Counted from the stretch's first letter, positions 26,162 through 34,470 are shown. The stretch is 64,000 nt of DNA from an uncultured Verrucomicrobia subdivision 3 bacterium (GCA_903917705.1 CAIXBQ010000125.1:1-64000), one strand, 5' to 3'. Numbers and translations are program-made. Notes: generated from the letters alone by a model not told the origin.

Positions 26162-27127
26162 ATGCGAATTTTGTCCGGCATCCAGCCCAGCGGTACGCTG
26201 CACCTCGGAAACTTTTTCGGGATGATGCAGCCCGCCATCGCGCTTCAGGAAAAAGGCGAGGCGTTTTACTTCATCGCGGATTACCATTCCATGACCTCGC
26301 TGTTCGATCCGGCGGAGCGGCGCAAAAATTCCCTGAATGTGGCCTTGGACTTCCTCGCGTGCGGTCTGGATCCGGCGAAATCGGTTTTCTTTAAGCAGTC
26401 CGACGTGCCGGAGGTGACGGAGTTGGCGTGGCTGCTGTCCACCCTCACGCCGATGAGCCTGCTGGAAAAATGCCACTCTTTCAAAGACAAGTCGGCCAAG
26501 GGGTTGCCCGTGAACCACGGCCTGTTCGCGTATCCCGTTTTGATGGCGGCGGACATTTTGATTTACGATTCCAATATCGTGCCGGTCGGCCAGGATCAGA
26601 AGCAGCACGTCGAAGTCACGCGCGACATCGCCATCAAGTTCAACGAGGCCTACGGCGAGACCTTCGTGATTCCCGAGCCCCAGATCCGTGGTGAAACGGC
26701 GAAGGTTCCCGGCCTCGACGGCGAAAAGATGAGCAAAAGCTACGGCAACACCCTGGAAATCTTCGGCGAGGAAAAGGCGCTTCGCAAAAAAGTCATGGGG
26801 ATCAAGATGGATTCCCGCACGCCGGAGGAGCCCAAGCCCGACGCGGACCAAAACCTCGCCATCCAATTGCTCAAGCTCGTGGCCCCCGCCCCGGTGGCGG
26901 GTGAGTTTGAAGCCCGGCTTCGCGCCGGCGGTCTTGGCTATGGCGATTTGAAGAAGGGATTGTTCGAAAACTACTGGAATCACTTTGCCGAAGCGCGGAA
27001 AAAGCGCGCCGAACTCGCCGCCAACCTGGATTACGTCAACGGCGTCCTGGCGGCCGGTGCCGTGAAAGCCCGTGCGCTCGCGCAGACCGTTTTGAAGCGC
27101 GCCCGCCGGGCTAGCGGGTTGGAATAA
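26162..27127 (+). CDS. trpS: Tryptophanyl-tRNA synthetase
   Basis: This class Ic aminoacyl-tRNA synthetase charges tRNA-Trp. The sequence opens RILSGIQPSGTLHLGNFFG, which holds the HIGH-type motif as HLGN, and later shows the KMSKS loop as GEKMSKSYGNTL near residue 195. YPVLMAADIL and VPVGQDQKQHVE are also typical of the family. The length of 321 residues is standard for bacterial TrpS. The ATG 26162 start fits alignment, although the ribosome binding site is weak. It is followed, before the RlmI-like gene, by a short-word hairpin repeat. Confidence 0.96.
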   Translation: MRILSGIQPSGTLHLGNFFGMMQPAIALQEKGEAFYFIADYHSMTSLFDPAERRKNSLNVALDFLACGLDPAKSVFFKQSDVPEVTELAWLLSTLTPMSLLEKCHSFKDKSAKGLPVNHGLFAYPVLMAADILIYDSNIVPVGQDQKQHVEVTRDIAIKFNEAYGETFVIPEPQIRGETAKVPGLDGEKMSKSYGNTLEIFGEEKALRKKVMGIKMDSRTPEEPKPDADQNLAIQLLKLVAPAPVAGEFEARLRAGGLGYGDLKKGLFENYWNHFAEARKKRAELAANLDYVNGVLAAGAVKARALAQTVLKRARRASGLE

Positions 27128-27132
27128 AAATC

Positions 27133-27196
27133 TCACGCCAAGTCGCAAACGGACTGTGGCAAAGTTTTTTCTTCGCGCCTTTGCGTCTTTGCGTGA
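27133..27196. repeat. Hairpin repeat, copy 1 (ACGCAAAG-type words)
   Basis: The left arm TCACGCC..GTCGCAAA and right arm CTTTGCGTCTTTGCGTGA are approximate reverse complements built from short tandem words. The right half (CTTCGCGCCTTTGCGTC, then TTTGCGTGA) is nearly identical to copy 2 at 28425-28512. It fills the trpS-rlmI gap and could act as a bidirectional transcript end. Confidence 0.8.
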
Positions 27197-27205
27197 CACT
27201 TTCCC

Positions 27206-28417
27206 ATGGATTTGAAACCAACTCGCCTGCGCCTGCGCGTTACGGCGGCGGCGGAGACCATCGTGCGTGGCGGCCATCCGTGGCTGTTTGCCGACAGCAT
27301 CCGGGAAATGAATCGCGCCGGGGCGGCCGGCGAATTCGCGGTTATCTTTGACCGCCAGGACAAATTTCTCGCCGTCGGCTTGTTTGATCCGGATTCGCCT
27401 ATCCGCGTCCGCATTTTGCACGCGGGCAAGCCCGCCACGATTGATGCGGCTTGGTGGCAGGCCCGGCTGGAACAGGCGCTCGCCCGTCGGGCCGGGCTTT
27501 TTGACGCGCCGACCACCGGTTATCGCTTGATTCACGGCGAGAGCGACGGCTGGCCCGGTCTGGTGCTGGACCGCTACGACACTACCCTCGTGCTGAAACT
27601 GTACACCGCCGTCTGGCTGCCGCGGTTGGCTGAAACGCTCGCGCTGTTCCGGGAAAAAATCGGGTGCGAACGCATCGTCCTGCGCTTGAGCCGGAACCTC
27701 CAGACGCTGGCGGAGCAGCAATTTCAGCGGCGCGACGGGCAGGTTCTGTTCGGTGACTCACCGGCGGGTGCGGTGATTTTTTCCGAAAACGGCGTCCGCT
27801 TCGAAGCCGATGTTTTGCGTGGGCAGAAAACCGGTTTTTTTCTCGACCAGCGTGAGAATCGCGCGGAGGTCGAAACCCTGGCGCGGGGGAAAAATGTCCT
27901 GAACGCCTTCAGTTTTTCCGGCGGCTTCTCGGTCTATGCCGCGCGCGGCGGCGCAAAATCCGTGACCGACCTTGATATCAGCGCGCACGCCCTGGAATCG
28001 GCCAAAAGGAATTTTGCCTTGAACCGGAATTTTCCGGCCGTCGCCGCGTGCGAACACCAAACGGTGCAGGCCGACGCGTTCAAGTGGATTGAAAATACGG
28101 CTGCGAAGTTTGATTTGATCGTGCTCGACCCGCCGTCGCTCGCCCGGCGCGCGGTCGAGCGCGAGGGCGCGATCCGCGCCTACGAACGTTTGAATTCGCT
28201 TGGCATCGCCCGGCTTTCGCGCGATGGCGTTTTGGTGGCCGGGTCGTGTTCCGCGCACGTTCCGGCGGTGGAATTCTTTGATGCCGTGCGGCGGGCGGCG
28301 GTGAGGTCTGGCCGGAAATTTACCGGGCTGAAAACCCTGCAGCATCCGCCGGATCATCCGGCCGGCTTCAAGGAGGCGGAGTATTTGAAAGTGATTTATC
28401 TGAAGTTCGCAGCGTAA
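27206..28417 (+). CDS. RlmI-like class I SAM-dependent rRNA methyltransferase
   Basis: This 403-residue protein has an N-terminal PUA domain ([15 protein letters not shown]), a central EEHEE-type subdomain ([19 protein letters not shown]) and a C-terminal Rossmann methyltransferase with [26 protein letters not shown] and [11 protein letters not shown]. This is the architecture of RlmI, which makes m5C in 23S rRNA; the exact target here is unproved. It is a paralogue of the methyltransferase half of the fusion at 20573-22225, which lacks the PUA domain. Both sides are bounded by copies of the same hairpin repeat. Confidence 0.88.
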   Translation: MDLKPTRLRLRVTAAAETIVRGGHPWLFADSIREMNRAGAAGEFAVIFDRQDKFLAVGLFDPDSPIRVRILHAGKPATIDAAWWQARLEQALARRAGLFDAPTTGYRLIHGESDGWPGLVLDRYDTTLVLKLYTAVWLPRLAETLALFREKIGCERIVLRLSRNLQTLAEQQFQRRDGQVLFGDSPAGAVIFSENGVRFEADVLRGQKTGFFLDQRENRAEVETLARGKNVLNAFSFSGGFSVYAARGGAKSVTDLDISAHALESAKRNFALNRNFPAVAACEHQTVQADAFKWIENTAAKFDLIVLDPPSLARRAVEREGAIRAYERLNSLGIARLSRDGVLVAGSCSAHVPAVEFFDAVRRAAVRSGRKFTGLKTLQHPPDHPAGFKEAEYLKVIYLKFAA

Positions 28418-28424
28418 AAAAATC

Positions 28425-28512
28425 TCACGCAAAGGCACCAAGCCGCAAAGAAATTACAATTAAAATGGCGGGTTGAATTTTGTTTTCTTCGCGCCTTTGC
28501 GTCTTTGCGTGA
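28425..28512. repeat. Hairpin repeat, copy 2 (ACGCAAAG-type words)
   Basis: The left arm starts TCACGCAAAGGCACC and the right arm ends CTTTGCGTCTTTGCGTGA, separated by an AT-rich centre. The arms pair over more than 10 bp at the ends. It lies exactly between the convergent stops of the RlmI-like gene and kdsD, so a bidirectional terminator role is plausible. The right arm matches copy 1 over about 30 nt. Confidence 0.8.
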
Positions 28513-28515
28513 TGC

Positions 28516-29487
28516 CTAAACAATTTTCAGCTTCGGCAGATCCTGCGAATCCACCAGCCCGACCGGCTCGTTCTTCGCGTTCACGACGATGAGGTCGTCG
28601 ATGTTCCGCTCGTTGAAGATTTTCAGCGCCTCGGCGGCCAGCGCGTCCTCGCGGATGCAGATCGGCTTGCGCGTCATCACTGCTTTGACGGGCAGCGACA
28701 ATAGCTTGTCGCTGGTCGCCATGTGCCGGCGGAAATCGCCGTCGGTGAATATCCCGGCGAGTTTGCCGCGCCCGTTCACGACCGCGAGGCTGCCGGACTT
28801 GGCGTGCGTCATCACGAGCAGGGCTTCCTTGACGGACAGCTCTTCGTTCGCGATGGCGTTTCGGTCGCCGCGGCGCATGATCTCGCCGACTTTGAGCAGC
28901 ATCGCTCGCCCGATCGCCCCGCTGGGATGATATTTGGCAAAATCGCTTTGCTTGAAGCCGCGGGCCTGCAGCACCGCCATCGCCAGCGCGTCGCCGAGCA
29001 CCAGCGTGGCCGTGGTGCTGCTCGTCGGCGCGAGATTGAACGGGCACGCTTCTTTCGGGATCTTGACGCTGAGCGCCAGGTCGCTGTGCCGCGCTAGGGC
29101 TGACTTCGCGTTTCCGGTGAGCGAGATGATTTTGACGGAGAACCGCTTGAGCGCCGGCAGCAGGTTCAGCAGTTCATCCGATTCGCCGGAATAGCTCAGG
29201 GCGAGGATCACGTCGCCGTCATTGACGATTCCCAGGTCGCCGTGCAGCGCGTCCACGCTGTTGAGCACCACGGCGGTGGAGCCGGTGCTGGTCAGCGTGG
29301 CGGCGATCTTCGCGCCGATGTTGCCGGACTTGCCGATGCCGACGATGACGATTTTCCCGCGTTGCTTGAGCGCGGCGATGATGGTCTCGACGGCGGCGTC
29401 AAAGGCGGGGTCGAGCTGGGCGCGGACCGCTTTCAGCGCGGCCAGTTCGATGTCGAATACTTCGCGGGCTTTGGCGAGGTGGCTCAT
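28516..29487 (-). CDS. kdsD: Arabinose-5-phosphate isomerase (KpsF/GutQ family)
   Basis: KdsD interconverts ribulose 5-phosphate and D-arabinose 5-phosphate, the first step to Kdo. The N-terminal SIS domain carries VGIGKSGNIGAKIAATLTS, LSYSGES and the PTSSTTATLVLGDALA segment; YHPSGAIGR leads into two C-terminal CBS domains (MRRGDRNAI, GIFTDGDFRRH, MTRKPICI, GLVDSQDL). The length of 323 residues matches the family. It follows pheA with only 3 nt between, so the two are likely co-transcribed. Together with waaA it supports Kdo-containing lipopolysaccharide. Confidence 0.95.
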   Translation of the reverse strand: MSHLAKAREVFDIELAALKAVRAQLDPAFDAAVETIIAALKQRGKIVIVGIGKSGNIGAKIAATLTSTGSTAVVLNSVDALHGDLGIVNDGDVILALSYSGESDELLNLLPALKRFSVKIISLTGNAKSALARHSDLALSVKIPKEACPFNLAPTSSTTATLVLGDALAMAVLQARGFKQSDFAKYHPSGAIGRAMLLKVGEIMRRGDRNAIANEELSVKEALLVMTHAKSGSLAVVNGRGKLAGIFTDGDFRRHMATSDKLLSLPVKAVMTRKPICIREDALAAEALKIFNERNIDDLIVVNAKNEPVGLVDSQDLPKLKIV

Positions 29488-29490
29488 AAG

Positions 29491-30552
29491 TTAATCCGCG
29501 TTCGGATAGGAGCCGAGGATTTTGACAAAATTGCAGTGTTTGCCCAGCTGGTGGATGGCCTTGGCCACTTTCGCGTCTTGAAAATGTCCGGTGCAGTCGA
29601 TGAAGAAGAAATATTCCCACGCCTTGCGCTTGCTGGGGCGCGATTCGATCTTCGTCATGTTGATCTTGAACCTGCGGAACACGGCGATGGCTTCGTGCAG
29701 TGCGCCGGCTCGGTCGGCCACGCTGATCATCAGGCTCGTGCGGTCGTCGCCCGTGGGCGGGCTGCACTGGCGGCCCAGCACGATGAACCGGGTGACATTG
29801 ACGGAGTTGTCCTGGATGTCCTGCGCCAGGATTTTCAGGCCGTATTTTTCGGCCGCCAGCGCGCCGCCGAGGGCGGCGGCGGATTTTTCCTGCGCGGCGA
29901 GTTCCGCCGACCGGGCGTTGGACGAGGTCTCGACGATTTCCACGCGCGGCAGGTTTTTCGCCAGCCAGCCGCGGCATTGCGCGAGCGACTGCGGATGGAC
30001 GTACAGTTTCTTGATCTTCGTCCGCGGCGAGTTGCTCATCAGGCATTGCTGGATTCGCAATACGATTTGCGAAACCACCTTCAATTCGCTGTCGGCGAAC
30101 ATGTCCAGCGTGTGCGTGACGACGCCTTCGGTGGAGTTTTCCACCGGCACCACGCCGTAATCCGCCGTCCGCTTGGCGACCTCGGTGAACACGTCGCCGA
30201 TGGTTTTTTGCGCGGCATAATTCAGGCTCGCGCCGAATTTCTGGATGGCCGCCTGGTGCGTGAACGTTGCCTCCGGCCCGAAATAGGCGATCGTCATCGA
30301 CTTCTCCAGCGCGAGCGCGCTGGACATGATTTCGCGGTAAATGGTCCGGAGTTGCTCGTGGGTGATCGGCCCGGCGTTTTGCGCGCAGACCCGGTTGAAT
30401 ACCGCCCGCTCGCGGTGCGGTGCGTAAATCTCCTCGCCGGCCTTGAGCTTGATTTCGCCGATGGCCAGCACATGGCGGGTGCGGTCGTTCAGCAGCCGGA
30501 CGATTTGCGCGTCCAGCTGGTCGATCGCCTGGCGATGGTCGTGAAGGCTCAT
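29491..30552 (-). CDS. pheA: Bifunctional chorismate mutase/prephenate dehydratase
   Basis: The P-protein converts chorismate to prephenate and then to phenylpyruvate for phenylalanine. Three domains are visible in 353 residues: an N-terminal AroQ chorismate mutase helix bundle (HRQAIDQLDAQIVRLLNDR), the prephenate dehydratase domain (AYFGPEATFTHQAA, VPVENSTEGVV, DNSVNVTRFIVLG) and a C-terminal ACT domain (SLMISVADRAGALHEAI and ESRPSKRKAWEYFFFID), which binds phenylalanine for feedback control. The start is ATG 30552. It lies directly upstream of kdsD on the minus strand and is divergent from rpsU. Confidence 0.96.
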   Translation of the reverse strand: MSLHDHRQAIDQLDAQIVRLLNDRTRHVLAIGEIKLKAGEEIYAPHRERAVFNRVCAQNAGPITHEQLRTIYREIMSSALALEKSMTIAYFGPEATFTHQAAIQKFGASLNYAAQKTIGDVFTEVAKRTADYGVVPVENSTEGVVTHTLDMFADSELKVVSQIVLRIQQCLMSNSPRTKIKKLYVHPQSLAQCRGWLAKNLPRVEIVETSSNARSAELAAQEKSAAALGGALAAEKYGLKILAQDIQDNSVNVTRFIVLGRQCSPPTGDDRTSLMISVADRAGALHEAIAVFRRFKINMTKIESRPSKRKAWEYFFFIDCTGHFQDAKVAKAIHQLGKHCNFVKILGSYPNAD

Positions 30553-30711
30553 TTCGGGGTAGCATGCTGAATCGGGGATGAAGAATCAATCCGTTCGTGC
30601 GCTTTTATTCGTTGACTTTTCCGCCCGAAAATCCATGCTCTCCGTTCCAAAATTTATGCGGGAAGCGGCCTGTGGCCGCTTGTCACCCGCCCCCGGAAGG
30701 AAGTGAGTGCA

Positions 30712-30909
30712 ATGACAGAGATTAAACTGAAAAAAGGCGAACCCGTGGAACGTGCTTTGCGTCGGCTGAAGAAAAAAGTCGACCGCGAAGGCACGCTCAA
30801 GACCGTGCGCAGCCGCCGGCAATTCGAGAAGCCCAGCGCCGTCCGCCGCCGCAAGGAAAAAGTCGCCCGTTTCTCCGCCATGCTCGCCGCGCGCCACGCC
30901 GACGATTAG
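30712..30909 (+). CDS. rpsU: 30S ribosomal protein S21
   Basis: This small basic protein (65 residues) reads TEIKLKKGEPVERALRRLKK, then SRRQFEKPSAVRRRKE, the S21 pattern. ATG 30712 follows GGAAGGAAG at a good distance; a GTG three codons earlier is less likely. A hairpin with stem AAGCGGCC/GGCCGCTT at 30663-30681 lies in the leader just upstream of the ribosome binding site. A strong terminator follows 21 nt after the stop. Confidence 0.93.
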   Translation: MTEIKLKKGEPVERALRRLKKKVDREGTLKTVRSRRQFEKPSAVRRRKEKVARFSAMLAARHADD

Positions 30910-30930
30910 GCCGTGATTTGCATTTCCCGC

Positions 30931-30965
30931 GCCGGGCGCGTCCGCTAGGATGCGCCCGGCTTTTT
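30931..30965 (+). terminator. Rho-independent terminator of rpsU
   Basis: The stem GCCGGGCGC-G-TCC (30931-30943) pairs with GGA-T-GCGCCCGGC (30948-30960) with a GCTA loop, followed by five T. The T tract ends at the base directly before the ATG of the next gene. Confidence 0.88.
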
Positions 30966-31880
30966 ATGTATTCGTTTTCGACTTGTTGGAATTCCGCCCG
31001 CCATACCGACGGGCGCGCCATGCTTCGCGAAATCCGCGGGCTTGGCTTTGAATATGCCGAGTTGAGCCACGGCATCCGCCTCAGCCTGTTGCCGGGTATT
31101 CTCGATGCCGTGAACGCCGGGGAGATCAAGATCTCCACCCTGCACAACTTCTGTCCGCTGCCCGTCGGGGTCACCGGCCCCTCGCCCAACCTTTACGAAT
31201 TCTCTTCCGATCGCGAGCGCGACCGCCAGCTCGCCATCAAGCACACCGTCAACACGCTCGACTTCGCCCAGCGCGTCGGCGCGCCGCTGGTGGTGTTGCA
31301 TTTCGGCAGCATGGACTTGAAGGACTACACCGGCAAACTCAAGGAGCTCTTGGAGCGCGGCGAGCGGGGCACGCCCAAGTTTCAGAAAATCGTCGCCGAG
31401 GCCATGGCCGCGCGCGAGGCCAAAAAAAAGAAGTTCTACGACCATTCCCGCGAAACCCTGAAGCATTTGCTGACGGAATCCAAGTGGCGCGGCCTCAAGT
31501 TCGGCATTGAAATCCGCGAGGCCGTCGAGGAGCTGCCGCTGGAATCCGACTTCGCCTCGCTGCTGGAGGAATTTCCCGCGCCGCATGTTTATTACTGGCA
31601 CGACGTGGGCCATGCCCAGATCAAGCAGGACTTGGGCTTCATCAACCACGCGTCGCATCTGGCGTCCTTGGCGGGCCGGCTGGCGGGCTTTCACATCCAC
31701 GATGTGAAATTTCCCGCCCGCGACCATTTCCCGCCCGGCGGCGGCGACATCGATTTTGCCGCCCTCCGGCCTTATGTGCAGCCAGCGCACATCAAGGTGT
31801 TTGAGCTCAGCCCCAAAGTCCCGCTCGATTCCGTGACCCGCAGCATCGCCCACCTGAAGCGGATCTGGGGCGACGAGTGA
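30966..31880 (+). CDS. TIM-barrel sugar phosphate isomerase/epimerase family protein
   Basis: The sequence matches the xylose isomerase-like TIM-barrel (AP endonuclease 2) family: MLREIRGLGFEYAELSHG at the N-terminus, VVLHFGS, FGIEIRE with a metal-binding glutamate, YYWHDVGHAQ and FHIHDVK with the metal-binding His/Asp. About 304 residues from ATG 30966 (start MYSFSTCW). An upstream TTG at 30918 would force translation through the rpsU terminator and add a Pro/Arg/Leu segment, so it is unlikely. Because the T tract of that terminator touches the ATG, no separate ribosome binding site is available outside the hairpin. The substrate is unknown. Confidence 0.8.
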   Translation: MYSFSTCWNSARHTDGRAMLREIRGLGFEYAELSHGIRLSLLPGILDAVNAGEIKISTLHNFCPLPVGVTGPSPNLYEFSSDRERDRQLAIKHTVNTLDFAQRVGAPLVVLHFGSMDLKDYTGKLKELLERGERGTPKFQKIVAEAMAAREAKKKKFYDHSRETLKHLLTESKWRGLKFGIEIREAVEELPLESDFASLLEEFPAPHVYYWHDVGHAQIKQDLGFINHASHLASLAGRLAGFHIHDVKFPARDHFPPGGGDIDFAALRPYVQPAHIKVFELSPKVPLDSVTRSIAHLKRIWGDE

Positions 31881-31931
31881 ATTTGCCGTTGGCGCCGGGT
31901 GTTTGATGAGTTGGCTTGCAAATTCGTGCCT

Positions 31932-31953
31932 AAATCGTCAATCGTAAATCGTC
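31932..31953. repeat. Short tandem repeat directly before the cca start codon
   Basis: The 22 nt before ATG 31954 are AAATCGTC, AATCGT, AAATCGTC. They end exactly at the start codon and leave no Shine-Dalgarno sequence. Confidence 0.8.
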
Positions 31954-33399
31954 ATGACGTCCGATTCGGCCTCCGCTGTCGCCCAAGCAATCGTCCGCCG
32001 ACTCCAATCGGCTGGCTTCGCTGCGTTCTGGGTCGGCGGCTGCGTGCGCGATCTGCTGCTCGGGCGCGACCCGCAGGACTTTGACATCGCCACCGACGCC
32101 CGGCCGGAGCAGGTGGAGCAGCTATTCTGCAAAACGATTCCCGTCGGTAAAAAATTCGGTGTCATCATCGTCGTTGAGGGCGGGGGGCAGTTCCAGGTCG
32201 CCACCTTCCGCGCCGAGGCGGATTATCAGGACGGCCGGCGGCCGGAGAATATTGTTTTCGCCAACGCGGAGGCCGATGCGTCGCGCCGCGATTTCACGGT
32301 GAACGGGCTGTTTTACGATCCGCTCACGGAAACAATCCACGACTGGGTCGGCGGCGAAAAAGATTTGCGCGCAAAAATCATCCGCACCATCGGCGCGCCG
32401 GCGGAACGTTTCGGCGAGGATCATCTGCGGCTGCTGCGGGCGGTGCGCTTCGCCGCGCAGTTGGGTTTTGAGATCGAGCCGCAGACGTTTGCCGCCGTGC
32501 AGAAGCTGGCGCCGAAAATCAAACTCATCAGCGCCGAGCGCGTGCGGGAGGAGCTGATAAAGTTGTTTGCGCCGCCCCCGGCGGAGCGGATGAATGGATT
32601 AATGGATGAATGGATTGGTGGGGAAAACGCGCATGACGTTGCCAGCCCGCCCCAACCATCCAGCCATCCAGCCAGCCAGCCAGCCATCGTGTCGCCCGCC
32701 GCGCGCGGTCTGGTGCTGCTGCGTGACAGCGGACTGCTGGAACCCATTTTGCCGGAACTCGCGGCGACGGTTCATTGCGAGCAGTCGCCGGATTATCATC
32801 CCGAAGGCAGCGTGTTCAATCACCTTTGCCTGATGCTCGAAAAACTTCCGGCGGGCGCCGGCGAGTCGCTGCCCTGGGCGGTGCTGCTGCACGATATCGC
32901 CAAGCCGGTGACGGCGGAGCGCGATGCGGCGACGGGCAAAATCCATTTCTACGGCCACGAAAAAGTGGGCGCGGACATGGCGGAGAAGATTCTTGGGCGA
33001 TTGAAGTTTCCGAATAAGCAGACGGAAGAAATCGTCGCGTGCGTCCGCCATCACATGCAGTTCAAGGACGTGAAGCAGATGCGCAAGGCCACGCTGCGGC
33101 GGCTGCTGTTGCGCGAGACGTTCCCGCTGGAGCTGGAGTTGCACCGGCTGGACTGCCTCGGCTCGTTCGGCGATCTGGAGCATTTTAATTTTTTGGTGGC
33201 GCAGGCGGAGGAATTGAAACATCAGCCGCAAATCCGTCCGCCCCTGCTGACGGGAAATGATTTGATTGCGCTGGGCCTCCGGCCGGGCCCGGCGCTGGGT
33301 CTCCTGCTGGCGGAAATCCGCGAATTGCAGCTGGCGGATGAATTGAAAACGCCGGACGAGGCCCGGGCGTGGGTGGAAAAACAAATTTCACATGGCTGA
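31954..33399 (+). CDS. cca: CCA-adding/poly(A) polymerase-type tRNA nucleotidyltransferase with HD domain
   Basis: This class II nucleotidyltransferase adds or repairs the CCA end of tRNA, or adds poly(A). The active-site GGCVRDLLLGRDPQDFDIAT is near residue 29, followed by the DASRRDFTVNGLFYDP motif and the RNA-binding neck (GEDHLRLLRAVRFAAQLGFEIE). The C-terminal part has an HD domain (HDIAKP, HEKVGADMAEKIL, VRHHMQFKD). Length is 481 residues. An in-frame repeat-derived stretch of about 35 residues (NGLMDEW to AIVSPAA) interrupts the neck-HD linker, see separate entry. The start codon directly follows a tandem repeat. The last 8 nt overlap the following Smr gene. Confidence 0.92.
   Translation: MTSDSASAVAQAIVRRLQSAGFAAFWVGGCVRDLLLGRDPQDFDIATDARPEQVEQLFCKTIPVGKKFGVIIVVEGGGQFQVATFRAEADYQDGRRPENIVFANAEADASRRDFTVNGLFYDPLTETIHDWVGGEKDLRAKIIRTIGAPAERFGEDHLRLLRAVRFAAQLGFEIEPQTFAAVQKLAPKIKLISAERVREELIKLFAPPPAERMNGLMDEWIGGENAHDVASPPQPSSHPASQPAIVSPAARGLVLLRDSGLLEPILPELAATVHCEQSPDYHPEGSVFNHLCLMLEKLPAGAGESLPWAVLLHDIAKPVTAERDAATGKIHFYGHEKVGADMAEKILGRLKFPNKQTEEIVACVRHHMQFKDVKQMRKATLRRLLLRETFPLELELHRLDCLGSFGDLEHFNFLVAQAEELKHQPQIRPPLLTGNDLIALGLRPGPALGLLLAEIRELQLADELKTPDEARAWVEKQISHG
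32588..32687. repeat. Imperfect hairpin repeat in cca coding sequence
   Basis: The left arm consists of ATGGATTA, ATGGATGA, ATGGATTGG words and the right arm of CCAACCATCCAGCCATCCAGCC words; GGATTGGTGGGG near 32612-32622 is nearly complementary to CCCCAACCATCC near 32650-32660. The spacer is about 27 nt. The insertion keeps the frame and gives a Pro/Ser/His-rich linker in the protein. Confidence 0.7.
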
Positions 33400-33676
33400 C
33401 GAACCGGTTCAATTGCCGATTGACGGCGTGCTGGATTTGCACCCGTTTGCTCCGCGCGACGTCAAGGGGTTGGTGTCGGAGTATCTGGCGGCTTGTCAGG
33501 TGCGGGGAATTTTGCCGGTGCGCCTCATTCACGGCAAAGGCGTTGGCAATCTGCGTCGTACCGTCCATGCGGGTTTGCAAACCAATCCGGCGGTGATTTC
33601 GTTCGCGCTGGACCATCCGCAATTTGGCGGCTGGGGCGCGACGCTGGTGCAACTGCGCGCGGCGGAAAAAGTTTAG
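33392..33676 (+). CDS. Small stand-alone Smr domain protein
   Basis: The 94-residue protein is almost only an Smr domain: DGVLDLHPF supplies the D-L-H motif, RLIHGKGVGNLR the H-G-K/x-G motif, and a C-terminal GWGATLVQL strand ends it. Smr domains of MutS2 and similar small proteins are nucleases that cut DNA or RNA (some act in ribosome rescue). The start codon lies 8 nt inside the cca gene, so it is translationally coupled to it. Its role is not known from the sequence. Confidence 0.85.
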   Translation: MADEPVQLPIDGVLDLHPFAPRDVKGLVSEYLAACQVRGILPVRLIHGKGVGNLRRTVHAGLQTNPAVISFALDHPQFGGWGATLVQLRAAEKV

Positions 33677-33765
33677 GGCGTTTGAAAAAATGGGGTGGCC
33701 GCCCTCATTTTGGTCCCCGCCGGGCGGCTGCAGTATCTATGAAAATGCTCCATAAAGAACCCAGA

Positions 33766-33798
33766 CAACGAAGCCCAATTCCCTTTGTTCCTTCGTTG
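33766..33798. repeat. Short inverted repeat between convergent genes
   Basis: CAACGAAG (33766-33773) and CTTCGTTG (33791-33798) form an inverted repeat in a stretch of short related words (AACAAAG, AACGAAG, CAACCAAG on the minus strand). It sits between the Smr gene and the convergent DUF1080 gene, where it could end transcripts. Confidence 0.5.
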
Positions 33799-33807
33799 CT
33801 TGGTTGT

Positions 33808-34470
33808 TCAAATTTTTTTCGGCAGCGGTTCCAATGACATTTTCCGGATTTCAATCTCGCCCCCTTCGCTCTGGATGCCGATGAAGCCCGATGAAATGGT
33901 GCCTTCGGTGATTTCGTTCAGCGATTTTCCGTTGATGATGGCTTTGACGTTGTTGCCGGTGCAGACGGTGACATTGGTGTTCCATTCGCCGATGGCTTTT
34001 TCATTGGGTTCGCCGTGCAGCGGCACCGCCGTGTTGGCATCTTTGCCCATGGCCAGATGTTCCTTGCACTCCGCGCCCCCCATCACAAACAGATCGCCCT
34101 GCCGGCCGGACTTGCCCTGGTTTTGGATGCAGCGCGGCCAGACTTTGTCGGGCGGTTGTATGTGCACCAGCACGCCGGAGTTGTCGGCGCCGGGGGCGGC
34201 CTTGACGAAGCGCCATTCGACGGTGAGCACGTAGTCGCTGAAACTCTTCGTGGTGCGGAGGTAGCCGGTTGGTTTGCCGGTGCAATGGATGACGCCGTTG
34301 GTGACGCTCCAGGTCTTTAGCGGGTCGGTGTCGCCCTTCATGCAAAACGTGAAACCGTCGAAATTCCGGCCGTTGAAAAGTTCGCGGGTAGGGGTCGGCG
34401 TGGGGGCTTCCTGCGCGGTGGCTTGGGCCAGCGCTAGGATCAGGCCGGATAAAACGGCGGCGGATTTCAT
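33808..34470 (-). CDS. Secreted DUF1080 (3-keto-disaccharide hydrolase family) protein
   Basis: After a signal peptide (KSAAVLSGLILALAQATA, cut near QEA) comes a concanavalin-like beta-sandwich domain of the DUF1080/3-keto-disaccharide hydrolase family, common in Verrucomicrobia and Planctomycetes: ELFNGRNFDGFTF, WSVTNGVIHCTG, YVLTVEWRF, NSGVLVHI, GFIGIQSEGGEIEIRKM. Members cleave 3-keto-sugar glycosides or bind sugars. The ATG 34470 start gives about 220 residues and a proper signal peptide; the frame is open further upstream but would run into the GT9 gene. It is the last gene of a minus-strand run (acylphosphatase, phosphoesterase, four-helix bundle, GT9, DUF1080). Confidence 0.88.
   Translation of the reverse strand: MKSAAVLSGLILALAQATAQEAPTPTPTRELFNGRNFDGFTFCMKGDTDPLKTWSVTNGVIHCTGKPTGYLRTTKSFSDYVLTVEWRFVKAAPGADNSGVLVHIQPPDKVWPRCIQNQGKSGRQGDLFVMGGAECKEHLAMGKDANTAVPLHGEPNEKAIGEWNTNVTVCTGNNVKAIINGKSLNEITEGTISSGFIGIQSEGGEIEIRKMSLEPLPKKI

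Noticed and set aside
30612-30640. TTGACT-containing promoter for rpsU
   Set aside because: TTGACT at 30612 is a good -35 box but no acceptable -10 box occurs at 15-19 nt distance.
32588-32687. CRISPR array
   Set aside because: The short words are degenerate, without regular spacers of constant size, and the frame of cca is maintained.
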